NCBI RefSeq assembly: GCF_000733295.1
Contig: NZ_JPMI01000291.1
Location: forward strand, 62,001-126,000
From: Archangium violaceum Cb vi76
GTDB lineage: Bacteria; Myxococcota; Myxococcia; Myxococcales; Myxococcaceae
Direction of reading: 5' to 3'
DNA: 64,000 bases
In this document: piece by piece, positions 56,601 through 64,000 of the stretch
Numbering within the stretch: the stretch's first letter is position 1
Layout of the letters: each line of letters begins with the position of its first letter
The notes under the pieces: model-generated
The model's input: only the letters and a program-made list of their open reading frames with translations
The model's database searches: none
What the model was told of the DNA's origin: nothing
Translations under genes and position numbers: made by a program

Positions 56601-57427
56601 TGTCGCTCGCCCATGTCCAGCGGAGCGTGGCGAATGATCACTCGCTGCACGCTCGCGCCGGGGAGGGTCTGCGCTGCGCCCGGTCGGCGTTCGAGGGCGC
56701 CCAGCAGTGGGTGCGGCGCGCCGCGACGGATGGCATCACCGACAGCCGTGAGACCACGCGCGCCGTGAATGCGATCGGCTCGCTGGAGGGGGAGATCCAG
56801 AAGGCGGAAGATACGTTCGGCAAGCCCCACGGCGACTGGCTCGCGCTCGAGAGCGAGGGCGAGCGGCTCGAGCTTCAGGTGGCCCGCGAGGCCGCCGCGC
56901 TGCGCAACGAGCTGGAGGCCGCCGAGCGTGCGGTGCGAGCCATTCAAGAGGCGGGGAAGCCGGTCAAACGCGCCAAGGACTGGTTCCCGTCCCATGGCGT
57001 CACCATCCGGGGGAATCCCGGCTCACGGCGGCTCACCGAGGCCCGCGCGGCCCTCCAGAATGGGGACTACGCCTCCGCCCAGTCGGCCGCCGAGAACGCC
57101 TCGCAGCTCGCGCTCGCGGCCATCGCCGCGGCCGAGCAGGAGGTCGCCCGATACGTCGAGGAGGAACGGCGGCGCGAGGAGGAGCGGGAGCGCGAGAGGG
57201 AACGCGAGCGCGAGAGGGAACGCGAGCGGCAGCGCGAGCGCGAACGGGAGTACAGCTGGAGCTCCAGCAGCTCGAGCAGTTCGAGCTCCTTCTTCAGCAG
57301 CTCCAGCTCCAGCGACTCGGGCTTCTCCAGCTCGTCCTGGAGCGACAGCTCCAGCAGCAGCAGCTCCAGCGATTCGAGCTCCAGCTCCAGCTCCAACGAC
57401 TCGGGCTTCGGCAGCTCGAGCTGGTGA
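53630..57427 (+). CDS. Giant TPM-like protein with coiled coils and poly-Ser tail
   Basis: A 1265-residue protein with a signal peptide ending SARA (residues 1-25). Residues 40-190 resemble the TPM domain (GVSDAQLRELEKWLNQRPHWTVVLL, DGAIFLLSVRDRNLSYFG). Heptad-rich coiled coils cover about 190-350, a single helix (LRGALVGIAVLALGIFLLLLR) lies near 357-377, and further long helical repeats run to about 1180. Then comes a run of alternating Arg/Glu (about 1180-1208) and a final 55 residues of Ser with few Phe/Trp/Asp/Gly. YgcG-like TPM proteins also end in a Gly/Ser tail, but not of this kind. Likely inner-membrane, with both ends needing topology tests. Function unknown. Confidence 0.75.
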   Translation: MKRSFLVAACLFFLSLAVAIPSARAASQPRRVTNATHVVKLWSPSQHLYVKGDIGVSDAQLRELEKWLNQRPHWTVVLLDSAQGERFVDAAGTSFEGIEAVKHALGKGLSNRTGFGSLKHPKTGEPDGAIFLLSVRDRNLSYFGSDAQDRRGLGEANWKGRLDAPAIAAMRSGGRILDAVRDTVTDIDKRLAVILELEQANRERARQRGVSRLKQAEEALTALETSRLKAFAVPELEAAKAALEQARSSVVTLAPHHESLLSEAETLRQKVETLLAEMERQESLLDEQARLLEALEKESRAGLIQQQLADAHAALRRAREAFARQDRTFPEALRSSQEPYEAALVILQEAEFKAALRGALVGIAVLALGIFLLLLRLDRNRHMRNAADLHAQWRKALDEKMQALFELLDRTHLAAGHSREEIQKRYSGTTRERALALASGVDELFLLSVGASRVLDQAEALLTGRGLLDWLVVQFSAPRFQKVTHLLRDKLIAFHPDDGIELVLRGRPTAEQRLIGDLASYQPFSLHFEELIEAFNTRASNVLPVLEVLEAVPGQAGAGVAALERLLSEVHTVESEAVRLRVPALLERVVPSLEALLAEARSLLVEDPMGAFHGPLASARQQGADTSELLLVLARGRSEGVPLAERAGEALASAGLSRQWLDEALDTLHRQSDEVARALVTRQAGVDVKALAEALGRLEQRAAEAGRLVEGCGRARAELTRVTEELETARAGLGQAMGLAPALMLREEGRDPSVRLTSGEQSLARGREALSRGELEAARTGVEAALAGASEAAQWVARSREVHARFEAWCEECRAEAKRFAGFMAERQAPLTETMRRYLPSALRLRADDPIHPNANGTVQDNLREAASNTQRAAELLQSALKLFSQGWLLTSAERIGQVREQQALAVHRLEELTEKVRQLQAAEEANPQLLSAAEALAAACAVEVDDPRVMAPTRSTLETARGLVEAARAMVGVLPGDPLEAAERLSAANLSLAHVQRSVANDHSLHARAGEGLRCARSAFEGAQQWVRRAATDGITDSRETTRAVNAIGSLEGEIQKAEDTFGKPHGDWLALESEGERLELQVAREAAALRNELEAAERAVRAIQEAGKPVKRAKDWFPSHGVTIRGNPGSRRLTEARAALQNGDYASAQSAAENASQLALAAIAAAEQEVARYVEEERRREEERERERERERERERERQREREREYSWSSSSSSSSSSFFSSSSSSDSGFSSSSWSDSSSSSSSSDSSSSSSSNDSGFGSSSW

Positions 57428-57438
57428 GCCCTGGCTTT

Positions 57439-57465
57439 ACCCGTTCGTGACGGAGAACGGGTTTT
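57439..57465 (+). terminator. Rho-independent terminator after the TPM-like gene
   Basis: ACCCGTTC (57439-57446) and GAACGGGT (57455-57462) form a perfect 8-bp stem, with TTTT ending at 57465. It begins 11 bases after the stop. Confidence 0.75.
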
Positions 57466-57515
57466 CGCCCACATACAACCCCCACCGCCGCCTGCCTGCC
57501 TGCCCCATCCTGTGC

Positions 57516-57563
57516 TTGACAATTCCCCCCCCCCGGGGATTAGTTAGTTTGCGGTCACTAACT
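57516..57563 (+). promoter_or_regulatory. Promoter with poly-C spacer and TetR-type operator, RND efflux operon
   Basis: TTGACA at 57516-57521 is a perfect -35. It is followed by a run of ten C (57525-57534), GGGG, and a palindrome AGTTAGT-N8-ACTAACT (57542-57563). The -10 is unclear (GATTAG at 57538 or TAGTTA at 57541). Arms of AGTTAGT/ACTAACT type are common in TetR-family operators before RND pumps. No repressor gene is in the window. Confidence 0.55.
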
Positions 57564-57623
57564 TATCTCGGGCCGAGGAACTGCCCCTCTCGAAGGGGGG
57601 GTAGGGAGCACGGGAGCACAGGT

Positions 57624-58748
57624 ATGCAGAAGATTCTTCGGAATGGCAGGACGGGTAGGACGCCGACGTTCAAGGTGCTGGTGGCGGGCGGATTGGTGTT
57701 GACGCTCGGAGCGGGTTGTGGCTCGCGGGTGGACGCCGCGCAGGGCAAGCCGGGGGCGCAGCAGGCCTCGGCGCAGGAGCCCGCGGTGAAGGCGGACACG
57801 GTGGAGGTGGGAGAGGCGAAGGTTCCTCGCTTCCTCACGCTGACCGGCTCGCTGTCGGCCTACGAGGACTCGGACGTGGCCGCCGGTGCCGCCGGCAAGG
57901 TGACGTCCGTGCACGTCGAGCGCGGCTCGGTGGTGAAGAAGGGCGACGTGCTGGTGAAGCTGGACGCGCGCACCGCGGCGGCGAGCCTCGAGGAGGCCCG
58001 CGCCCAGATGGCCCTGGTCAAGTCCCAGCAGGCCCTGGCCGACGCCGAGTGCGAGCGCAACCAGAAGCTCTTCGAGGGTGGCTCCGTGTCCACCGCCGAT
58101 CATGATCGCGCCCAGGCCCAGTGCCGCAACGCGGCGGCGCAGGCCGCGGCCACCGCCGCGCGCCTGAGCCTGCTGGAGATCAACGCGGCCGACGCCACCA
58201 TCCGCGCCCCGTTCGACGGCGTGGTGCTCGAGCGCGTGGTGTCCGTGGGCGAGTACGTCCGCCAGGACTCCAAGGTGGTGACGCTGGTGGCGCTGGATCC
58301 GCTGCGCCTGGAGCTCACCGTGCCGGAGTCCTCGGCCGCCTTCATCCGCAAGGATCAGGAGGTGGAGTTCACCCTCACGGCGGCGCCCAACGTGGTGCAC
58401 AAGACGAAGGTGTCCTTCGTGGGCGCGGGCCTGCGCCGCGGCACGCGCGACCTGGTGGTGGAGGCGCTGGTGCCCAACAAGGATCGCTCGCTGCTGCCGG
58501 GCCAGTTCGCCACGGCGAAGGTGCAGCTGGGCGAGCAGCAGCTCCCGGTGGTGCCGCGCACGGCGGTGGTGGAGGACGGCCCGCGCCACAAGGTCTTCGT
58601 GGTGAGCGACGGGCGGCTGGAGGAGCGCGTCGTCCAGGTGAGCGAGTCCGCGGCGGACTCGCTGGGCGTGATGGCGGGCGTTCGCGTGGGCGAGCGCGTG
58701 GTGGCGGTGGCGCGGGGTGACCTGCGCGACGGCCAGAAGCTTCAGTAG
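57624..58748 (+). CDS. RND efflux periplasmic adaptor (HlyD/MexA-like lipoprotein)
   Basis: 374 residues with lipobox VLTLGAGC (Cys near residue 33). A lipoyl half-motif AAGAAGKVTSVHVERGSVVKKGDVLVKLD, a short alpha hairpin (about 110-175), and the second half-motif ATIRAPFDGVVLERVVSVGEYV are typical. The beta-barrel part has LLPGQFATAKVQLGEQQLPVVPRTAVVED. It bridges the inner-membrane pump and the TolC channel. The permease starts 15 bases downstream. Confidence 0.92.
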   Translation: MQKILRNGRTGRTPTFKVLVAGGLVLTLGAGCGSRVDAAQGKPGAQQASAQEPAVKADTVEVGEAKVPRFLTLTGSLSAYEDSDVAAGAAGKVTSVHVERGSVVKKGDVLVKLDARTAAASLEEARAQMALVKSQQALADAECERNQKLFEGGSVSTADHDRAQAQCRNAAAQAAATAARLSLLEINAADATIRAPFDGVVLERVVSVGEYVRQDSKVVTLVALDPLRLELTVPESSAAFIRKDQEVEFTLTAAPNVVHKTKVSFVGAGLRRGTRDLVVEALVPNKDRSLLPGQFATAKVQLGEQQLPVVPRTAVVEDGPRHKVFVVSDGRLEERVVQVSESAADSLGVMAGVRVGERVVAVARGDLRDGQKLQ

Positions 58749-58763
58749 GCGAGGGCACCGCAC

Positions 58764-61700
58764 ATGCAATGGCTCGCGAGTATCTGTGTCCGTAAGCCCG
58801 TCTTCGCGTCGGTGCTCATCCTGCTGATCTGTGTGGTCGGCGGCGCCGGCTACATGAAGCTCAACGTCGATCGCTTCCCCAAGGTGGACTTCCCCGTCGT
58901 GGTGGTGAACACGGTCATGCGTGGCGCCGCCCCCGAGGAGATGGAGATCGACATCACCGAGAAGGTGGAGGAGGCGGTCAACACCATCTCGGGTATCGAC
59001 GAGATGAACTCCACGACCTCCGAGGGCGTGAGCACGGTGGTCATCACGTTCGTCCTGGAGAAGGACGTGGATGTGGCCGTGCAGGAGGTGCGCGACCGCA
59101 TCAATCAGATCACCTACGAACTGCCGCGGGACGCCGAGACGCCGCTGGTGCAGAAGTTCGATCCGGACGCCGTGCCAGTCATCATCCTGTCCGTGCAGGC
59201 GGAGAAGCCGGTGCGGGAGATCACCGAGTACGCGGATCGCGTGCTGCGCCGGAGGCTGGAGACGGTGCCGGGAGTGGGCCAGGTGACGCTCATCGGTGGC
59301 CGCAAGCGTCAGGTGAACGTGTGGATGGACCCGGCGAGGATGCGCGCGGCGGGCGTGAGCGCGGGACAGCTGCAGGCCGCGCTGGCCTCGCAGAACATGT
59401 CGCTGCCCGGTGGCAGCATCGAGACGGGCCCGCAGCGCTTCACCCTGCGTCTGCGCGGGCGTGTCACGAGCGTGGAGGAGCTGGGCAACCTCGTGCTGCG
59501 CGAGAGCAATGGCCACATCCTGCGCGTGAAGGACGTGGCCCGGGTGGAGGATGGTGAGCAGGAGGCGGAGACGGCCGCCATGCGCGATGGCAAGTCCGCC
59601 GTGCTGCTGTCCATCCGCAAGCAGTCCGGTGAGAACACGGTGTCGCTGGTGGCCGAGGTGCTCCGGCGCGTGAAGGATCTGACGCCGATGCTGCCGCCGG
59701 GCTACTCGCTGCAGGTGGTGCGCGACAACTCGGAGACGACCCTCACCGCCGTGCACGCGGTGCAGGAGCACCTGCTGCTGGGGGGTCTGTTCGCCGCGCT
59801 GGTGGTGCTGCTGTTCCTCGGAAGCTGGCGCAGCACCATCATCGCCGCGCTCGCCATCCCCACGTCCATCATCGGCACCTTCGCGGTGATGAAGTACCTG
59901 GACCTCAACCTCAACAGCATCAGTCTTCTGGCGCTCGCGCTGGCGGTGGGTATCGTCATCGACGACGCCATCGTGGTGCTGGAGAACATCCACCGCTTCA
60001 TCCACGAGAAGAAGCTCAAGCCCTTCCCGGCCGCCATCCTGGCCACCAAGGAGATCGGCCTCGCGGTGCTCGCCACCACGCTGTCGCTGCTCGCGGTGTT
60101 CCTCCCGGTGGCCTTCATGGGCGGCATGCCCGGGCGCTTCCTGAGCAGCTTCGGCCTGACGATGGGCGCCTCCATCGCCGTGTCGCTGCTGGTGTCCTTC
60201 ACGCTCACGCCCATGCTGTGCGCGCGTTGGCTGGGTGGCGCGGCGACTTCCGAGCACGGGGGTCATCACCGCAAGCCCCTGCTGGAGCGTGCCACGGACA
60301 TCGTCTACATGCCCATGGAGCGGGCCTATGAGCGCGCCCTGCGCTGGGTGATGGCGCACCGCTGGGTGGCCGTCGTGGCCTCGGTGGTGACGCTCGGCTC
60401 GTGCGGCCCCCTCATGGGCGCCGTCCCCAAGGGCTTCCTCCCCAAGAGCGACGAGGCCCAGTTCCAGGTGAGCGTCCGCATGCCCGAGGGCACCAGCCTG
60501 GACTCCACGCTCCTGGTGACCGAGCGGGTCGCCCGCGAGATGCGCGAGAAGATTCCCGAGGTGACCTCCACGCTCGTCACCATCGGCGAGGGCGCGGACA
60601 AGACGCCCAACGTGGCCGGCATCTTCGTGAAGATCGTCAACCCGGATCAGCGCGCGGCCACCCAGGACGAGATCATGAACAAGGTGCGCAATGAGATCAC
60701 CTCCAAGATGCCCAAGGCGTACCGGGTGAGCGTGTCCAACGCGCCGCTCTTCGGCGGTGCGGGGACGCAGGCGGCCGTCCAGTACGTGGTGACGGGTCCC
60801 GAGTTCGACGAGCTGGGCAAGCAGGCCTCCATTCTGCTGGGCAAGCTGAAGCAGGTTCCCGGCGTGGTGGACGCGGACAGCAACCTCATCATCGGCAAGC
60901 CCGAGGTGAGCGCGTACATCGACCGTTCCCGCGCCGCGGACCTGGGCGTGCAGGTGCCCGACGTGGCCGCCACGCTGCAGATGGTGGTGGGTGGCCTCGA
61001 CGTGTCCACCTACGTGGAGAATGGCAACCTGTACGACGTGCGGCTGCGCGCCGAGCCGTCCGCTCGCGCCAGCATGGAGGACATCCGCCAGCTCACCGTG
61101 CCCTCGGCCCGGCTCGGCTCCGTCCCCCTGTCGGACGTGGTGAACCTGCAGCAGGAGGAAGGTCCCTCGCAGATCAGCCGCATGAACCGCCAGCGGCAGA
61201 TCATGCTCTCCGCCAACACCGCCCCGGGCGTGAGCACGGGTCAGATCGTGGAGCAGTTCGACAAGATCATCGCGGAGTCGAAGCTGCCGGCCGGCTACGC
61301 GGCGAGGCCCGCGGGTCAGTCCCGCGAGATCGGCCGCACGGTGGGCAACTTCGCCCTGGCGTTCGGCCTGGCCTTCATCTTCATGTACCTGATCCTCGCC
61401 GCGCAGTTCGAGTCGTGGATCCACCCCATCACCATCCTCCTGTCCCTGCCGCTCACCGTCCCGTTCGCGTTGATCTCCCTGCTGGTGTTCAAGCAGTCGC
61501 TCGACATGTACTCGATGCTGGGTCTGCTGGTGCTCTTCGGCGTGGTGAAGAAGAACTCGATTCTGCAGATCGACCACACCAACCAGCTCCGGCGCGAGGG
61601 CATGAACCGGCTGGAGGCCATCATCCACGGCAGCAAGGACCGGTTGCGGCCCATCCTCATGACCACGCTGTCGTTCGTGGCGGGCATGATTCCGCTGCTG

Positions 61701-61958
61701 CTCTCCAAGGGCGTGGGCGCGAGCTTCAACCAGGCCACGGCCGGCGTGGTGGTGGGTGGTCAGACGTTGTCGCTGGTGCTCACGCTGCTGGTGACGCCAG
61801 TGGCCTATTCGTTGTTCGACGACGCCTCGGCGTGGTTCGGCCGGAAGTTCGCCTCCAAGCGCTCGCCCGAGGAGACGGGTGAGGCCGAGGTGGCCCGTGC
61901 CTATGGCGGCGACACGCTCGCCGAGCTGCGCCCGGCACATGATTCGGAGGCAGCATGA
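58764..61958 (+). CDS. RND efflux permease
   Basis: A 1064-residue proton-driven pump with 12 helices and two large periplasmic loops. Motifs include VRKPVFASVLILLICVVGGAGY at the N-terminus, LFLGSWRSTIIAALAIPTSIIGTF, LALALAVGIVIDDAIVVLENI with the proton-relay Asp pair, and LGLLVLFGVVKKNSILQIDH in the second half. The absence of metal-binding Met/His sets suggests drug or lipid export (HAE1-like), not heavy metals. Middle gene of a tripartite operon. Confidence 0.94.
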   Translation: MQWLASICVRKPVFASVLILLICVVGGAGYMKLNVDRFPKVDFPVVVVNTVMRGAAPEEMEIDITEKVEEAVNTISGIDEMNSTTSEGVSTVVITFVLEKDVDVAVQEVRDRINQITYELPRDAETPLVQKFDPDAVPVIILSVQAEKPVREITEYADRVLRRRLETVPGVGQVTLIGGRKRQVNVWMDPARMRAAGVSAGQLQAALASQNMSLPGGSIETGPQRFTLRLRGRVTSVEELGNLVLRESNGHILRVKDVARVEDGEQEAETAAMRDGKSAVLLSIRKQSGENTVSLVAEVLRRVKDLTPMLPPGYSLQVVRDNSETTLTAVHAVQEHLLLGGLFAALVVLLFLGSWRSTIIAALAIPTSIIGTFAVMKYLDLNLNSISLLALALAVGIVIDDAIVVLENIHRFIHEKKLKPFPAAILATKEIGLAVLATTLSLLAVFLPVAFMGGMPGRFLSSFGLTMGASIAVSLLVSFTLTPMLCARWLGGAATSEHGGHHRKPLLERATDIVYMPMERAYERALRWVMAHRWVAVVASVVTLGSCGPLMGAVPKGFLPKSDEAQFQVSVRMPEGTSLDSTLLVTERVAREMREKIPEVTSTLVTIGEGADKTPNVAGIFVKIVNPDQRAATQDEIMNKVRNEITSKMPKAYRVSVSNAPLFGGAGTQAAVQYVVTGPEFDELGKQASILLGKLKQVPGVVDADSNLIIGKPEVSAYIDRSRAADLGVQVPDVAATLQMVVGGLDVSTYVENGNLYDVRLRAEPSARASMEDIRQLTVPSARLGSVPLSDVVNLQQEEGPSQISRMNRQRQIMLSANTAPGVSTGQIVEQFDKIIAESKLPAGYAARPAGQSREIGRTVGNFALAFGLAFIFMYLILAAQFESWIHPITILLSLPLTVPFALISLLVFKQSLDMYSMLGLLVLFGVVKKNSILQIDHTNQLRREGMNRLEAIIHGSKDRLRPILMTTLSFVAGMIPLLLSKGVGASFNQATAGVVVGGQTLSLVLTLLVTPVAYSLFDDASAWFGRKFASKRSPEETGEAEVARAYGGDTLAELRPAHDSEAA

Positions 61959-63217
61959 TCGCCTTGCTCGCAATGACGCTGACGGTGAGCGCCGCGACGC
62001 CGGTGCTTACCCTGGAAGAGGCGCTTCAGTCGGCGCGCCAGAACAACCTGGACCTGAAGGTGGCGCGTGCCCGGCTGGAGCAGTCCCGGCTCCTGTCCAA
62101 CAGGGCGTGGGCCGCGTACCTGCCCTCCATCTCGGTGGGCGCCACCTATACCCGTAACTCCAATGAAGCGGTGGTGGCGCTGCCGGGTGGTCCGCAGATC
62201 GTCATCCAGCCGTTCGATCAGCTCTCCGCGCAGGCGGAGATCCGGCAGGCCATCATCGCCCCGTCGCTCTGGCCCGCCATCCGCAACGCGGGGATCGCCG
62301 AGGACGTGGCGGAACTGAACACGGACAACGCGCGGCGGGAGATCCTCTTCGCCGTGGCCCAGGCTTACTTCGGCGCCGCCAGCTTCCAGGAGTCCATCCG
62401 CGCCACGCAGTTCCTCCTGGATGTGAACAAGGCGCGCGAGTCGGACACGCAGAAGCGATTCGACGCGGGCACGGTGACGAAGGTGGCGCTGCTCCGCTCG
62501 CAGCTGGACCGGACGCGTGCCGAGCAGGATCTGGTGCGGGCTCGCAATGCCTTCGCCTCCTCGCGGCTGGCGCTCGCCACGCTCATCCAGCGTGACGCGG
62601 ACTTCACGCTGGAGCTGCCGCCGGTGCCGCAGGTGCCCACTGAGGGCGAGGACCTGGTGAAGCAGGCGCTGGATCAGCGGCCGGACGTGGCCGCCGCGCG
62701 GCGCAACCTGGACCTGGCAATGGGCCGCAAGAGCGGCGTGTGGTTCTCCTATGCGCCCTCGGTGGGCTTCTCCGGTCTCTACCGGGTCAGCAACGCCGCG
62801 GGCTTCGCCGGACAGAACGACATCTGGGCGCTGTCGTTGAGCGCGCAGTGGACGCTCTGGGACGGCGGCATCCGGGAGATCAACCTGCGCGAGGAGTCCG
62901 CCCGCGTGGCCGAGGCGTCGGCCCAGCAGAAGCAGGCGGAGGCCCGGGCGGTGGAGGAGGTGTCCCGCGCGCAGCTGGAGTACGAGAACGCCAAGGCCAA
63001 CCTCACCAAGGCCGAGGAGGCCCTGGGGCTGGCGCGTGAGACGCAGCGTCTCACGGAGATCAGCTTCAAGGCGGGTGTGGCCACGTACCTCGAGGTGGCG
63101 GACGCCAACTCCGCGCTGACGGGCGCCGAGGTGGGTGCCATCTCCGAGCGTCTGCAGACGTCGCTCGCGGCGCTGCGGCTGCTGCGTGCCGCCGGTTTCT
63201 TCGCGGCCAAGGAGTAG
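61955..63217 (+). CDS. TolC-family outer-membrane efflux protein
   Basis: 420 residues with a short signal peptide (ALLAMTLTVSAA). TLEEALQSARQNNLDLKVARARLEQSR and a repeat in the second half (DQRPDVAAARRNLDLAMGRKSG), plus the terminal KAGVATYLEVADANSALTGAEV, are typical outer-membrane efflux protein motifs. It overlaps the permease stop by 4 bases (ATGA). A REP-like element follows its stop. Confidence 0.92.
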   Translation: MIALLAMTLTVSAATPVLTLEEALQSARQNNLDLKVARARLEQSRLLSNRAWAAYLPSISVGATYTRNSNEAVVALPGGPQIVIQPFDQLSAQAEIRQAIIAPSLWPAIRNAGIAEDVAELNTDNARREILFAVAQAYFGAASFQESIRATQFLLDVNKARESDTQKRFDAGTVTKVALLRSQLDRTRAEQDLVRARNAFASSRLALATLIQRDADFTLELPPVPQVPTEGEDLVKQALDQRPDVAAARRNLDLAMGRKSGVWFSYAPSVGFSGLYRVSNAAGFAGQNDIWALSLSAQWTLWDGGIREINLREESARVAEASAQQKQAEARAVEEVSRAQLEYENAKANLTKAEEALGLARETQRLTEISFKAGVATYLEVADANSALTGAEVGAISERLQTSLAALRLLRAAGFFAAKE

Positions 63218-63224
63218 CCGATGT

Positions 63225-63259
63225 CCCCTCTCCCTCTGGGAGAGGGTCAGGGTGAGGGT
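63225..63259 (+). repeat. REP-like palindrome, copy B
   Basis: CCCTCTCCC-TC-TGGGAGAGGG followed by TCAGGGTGAGGGT. It begins 8 bases after the tolC-like stop and has the same unit and orientation as copy A. Confidence 0.7.
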
Positions 63260-63279
63260 CTTCCGTCTGGTGAAGACCC

Positions 63280-64000
63280 TCACCGGCCCGTGATGAGGTT
63301 CTCGAGGCGCGCATACTGGCGCGCCAGCCTCGCGTAGTCGGAAGGCCGGATGTCCCGCTGCTCCATCGTGCGCACCAGGTCCTCCCTCGTGGCCAGGTAG
63401 TCCGCCGCGGGCAGCCCGCAGCTCCGCTCCAGCATCCGCGCCGCCTCGTCCTCCGGCAGGGTGAGGGGAATGCCCAGCCGCTCGTGCATGTGCCGCCGCA
63501 GTTGCCGCGCCAGCTCGGGCACCAGCTCGCGCTCCACCTTCGAGCGCCGGGCCAGCCAGCCGAGGGAACGCACGTACTCCAGTGCCGAGCGGTGCTTCTC
63601 CACCACCAGCGGCCGCGGTGGGCCGAAGCGCGTCCCGCGCGACACCGCGTAGATCAGCCCCACCAGCAGGCCCTGCGCCACGAAGACCCACAGGCCCCGG
63701 GCCGAGGGGGGCTCCGGCTTCGGTGGCACACCATGGTGGTACTCGTCGAAGGCGAGTGGCCCGCGCGCCGCCAGTGCGTCCCAGAAGCGCAGGTTGTCCA
63801 GCAGCTCCAGCCGCCGGTTCTCCGCCAGGTCCGTTCCCGCCAGCACGTACACCTCGCCGCGTCCCTCGGGCACCCGCCACACCACCGCCACGCCCTTCGC
63901 TCCGGCGAGTGGCACCGCCTCCGGCCGCTCCACCGTGATGCCCCGGTCCAGCGCCACGCGGAATCGCTCCAGGCCTCGCATCGGGCCCACCGGCACCCAG
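63280..64000 (-). CDS. DUF4350-family protein (partial, 5' end off the window)
   Basis: The open frame runs off the right edge. Visible is the C-terminal part: VYVLAGTDLAENRRLELLDNLRFWDAL, PLAFDEYHHG (the conserved end of DUF4350), a single helix (WVFVAQGLLVGLIYAVSRG) and a cytosolic helical tail (LEYVRSLGWLARRSK... LPAADYLATREDLVRTMEQ). Such proteins usually belong to a MoxR-DUF58 type operon. ATGs inside (63985 for example) are probably not the start. Confidence 0.75.
   Translation of the reverse strand, partial: WVPVGPMRGLERFRVALDRGITVERPEAVPLAGAKGVAVVWRVPEGRGEVYVLAGTDLAENRRLELLDNLRFWDALAARGPLAFDEYHHGVPPKPEPPSARGLWVFVAQGLLVGLIYAVSRGTRFGPPRPLVVEKHRSALEYVRSLGWLARRSKVERELVPELARQLRRHMHERLGIPLTLPEDEAARMLERSCGLPAADYLATREDLVRTMEQRDIRPSDYARLARQYARLENLITGR

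Noticed and set aside
53615-56995. 1126-codon minus-strand frame opposite the TPM-like gene
   Set aside because: The plus-strand frame has a signal peptide, a membrane helix and coiled coils; this one has only Arg/Leu/Gly/His-rich shadow composition.
57558-61973. 1471-codon open frame on the minus strand opposite the RND operon
   Set aside because: Rich in His/Arg/Gly/Ala with no recognisable motif; it mirrors the codon bias of the clearly real adaptor and permease genes. A shadow frame.

Overview
The window is very GC-rich (roughly 70%) and reads as a piece of a myxobacterial chromosome, most like the Cystobacteraceae or Myxococcaceae. The reasons are: many lipoproteins, two tandem TIGR04563-type small proteins, a SitA-like polymorphic toxin with a SUKH immunity gene, and a polysaccharide cluster whose gene order resembles the Myxococcus spore-coat genes. 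Family names come from motifs I recognise by eye; no database search was run. Because of the high GC, most long antisense ORFs are shadows and have been left out.

Layout. 1-5600: a partial ChaN-like gene, a TonB-dependent receptor coupled to a stand-alone 5'-nucleotidase C-terminal domain protein, and two tandem small DNA-binding-type proteins. 6045-15671: a housekeeping block, tilS, ftsH, folP, glmM, pdxJ, acpS, nnrD and tsaE. 15779-18874: envelope lipoproteins, one carrying a frameshift, and a class II glutamine amidotransferase. 18946-21875: histidine degradation genes hutU and hutI. 22004-26252: an accessory operon on the minus strand with two paralogous secreted papain-fold-toxin-like genes, each with a small partner gene, enclosing an AIPR-type abortive infection gene of much lower GC. 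26333-34616: argG, an oxidoreductase, a beta-CASP nuclease, a twin-CX3C protein, an acetyltransferase and several envelope genes.

35041-40457 is a complete ccmABCDEFG cytochrome c maturation operon on the minus strand, including a 58-residue ccmD. 40938-46513 is a polysaccharide operon: deacetylase, Wzx flippase, frameshifted acetyltransferase and two glycosyltransferases. 46647-50363 is a SitA-like lipoprotein toxin gene split by an ISAs1-family element with an 11-bp target duplication; its WHH nuclease domain and SUKH immunity gene follow. 50471-57427 holds a FUSC membrane protein between two paralogous STAS-like genes, then a 1265-residue TPM-like protein with a charged and poly-serine tail. 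57624-63217 is a tripartite RND efflux operon behind a palindromic operator and a poly-C tract. A partial DUF4350 gene ends the window.

The most novel-looking system is the 22004-26252 operon. Toxin, partner, AIPR, small ORF, toxin and partner are nearly all joined by 4-base ATGA overlaps, and the two toxin genes share a 205-bp identical block while differing around the predicted active site. The split SitA-like locus is the second point of interest: removing the insertion and one target copy restores one open frame from lipobox to nuclease. Three REP-like palindromes each lie just behind a stop codon in the same relative orientation. Two single-base frameshifts in GC runs could be real or sequencing errors. 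No tRNA, rRNA or CRISPR array was seen.
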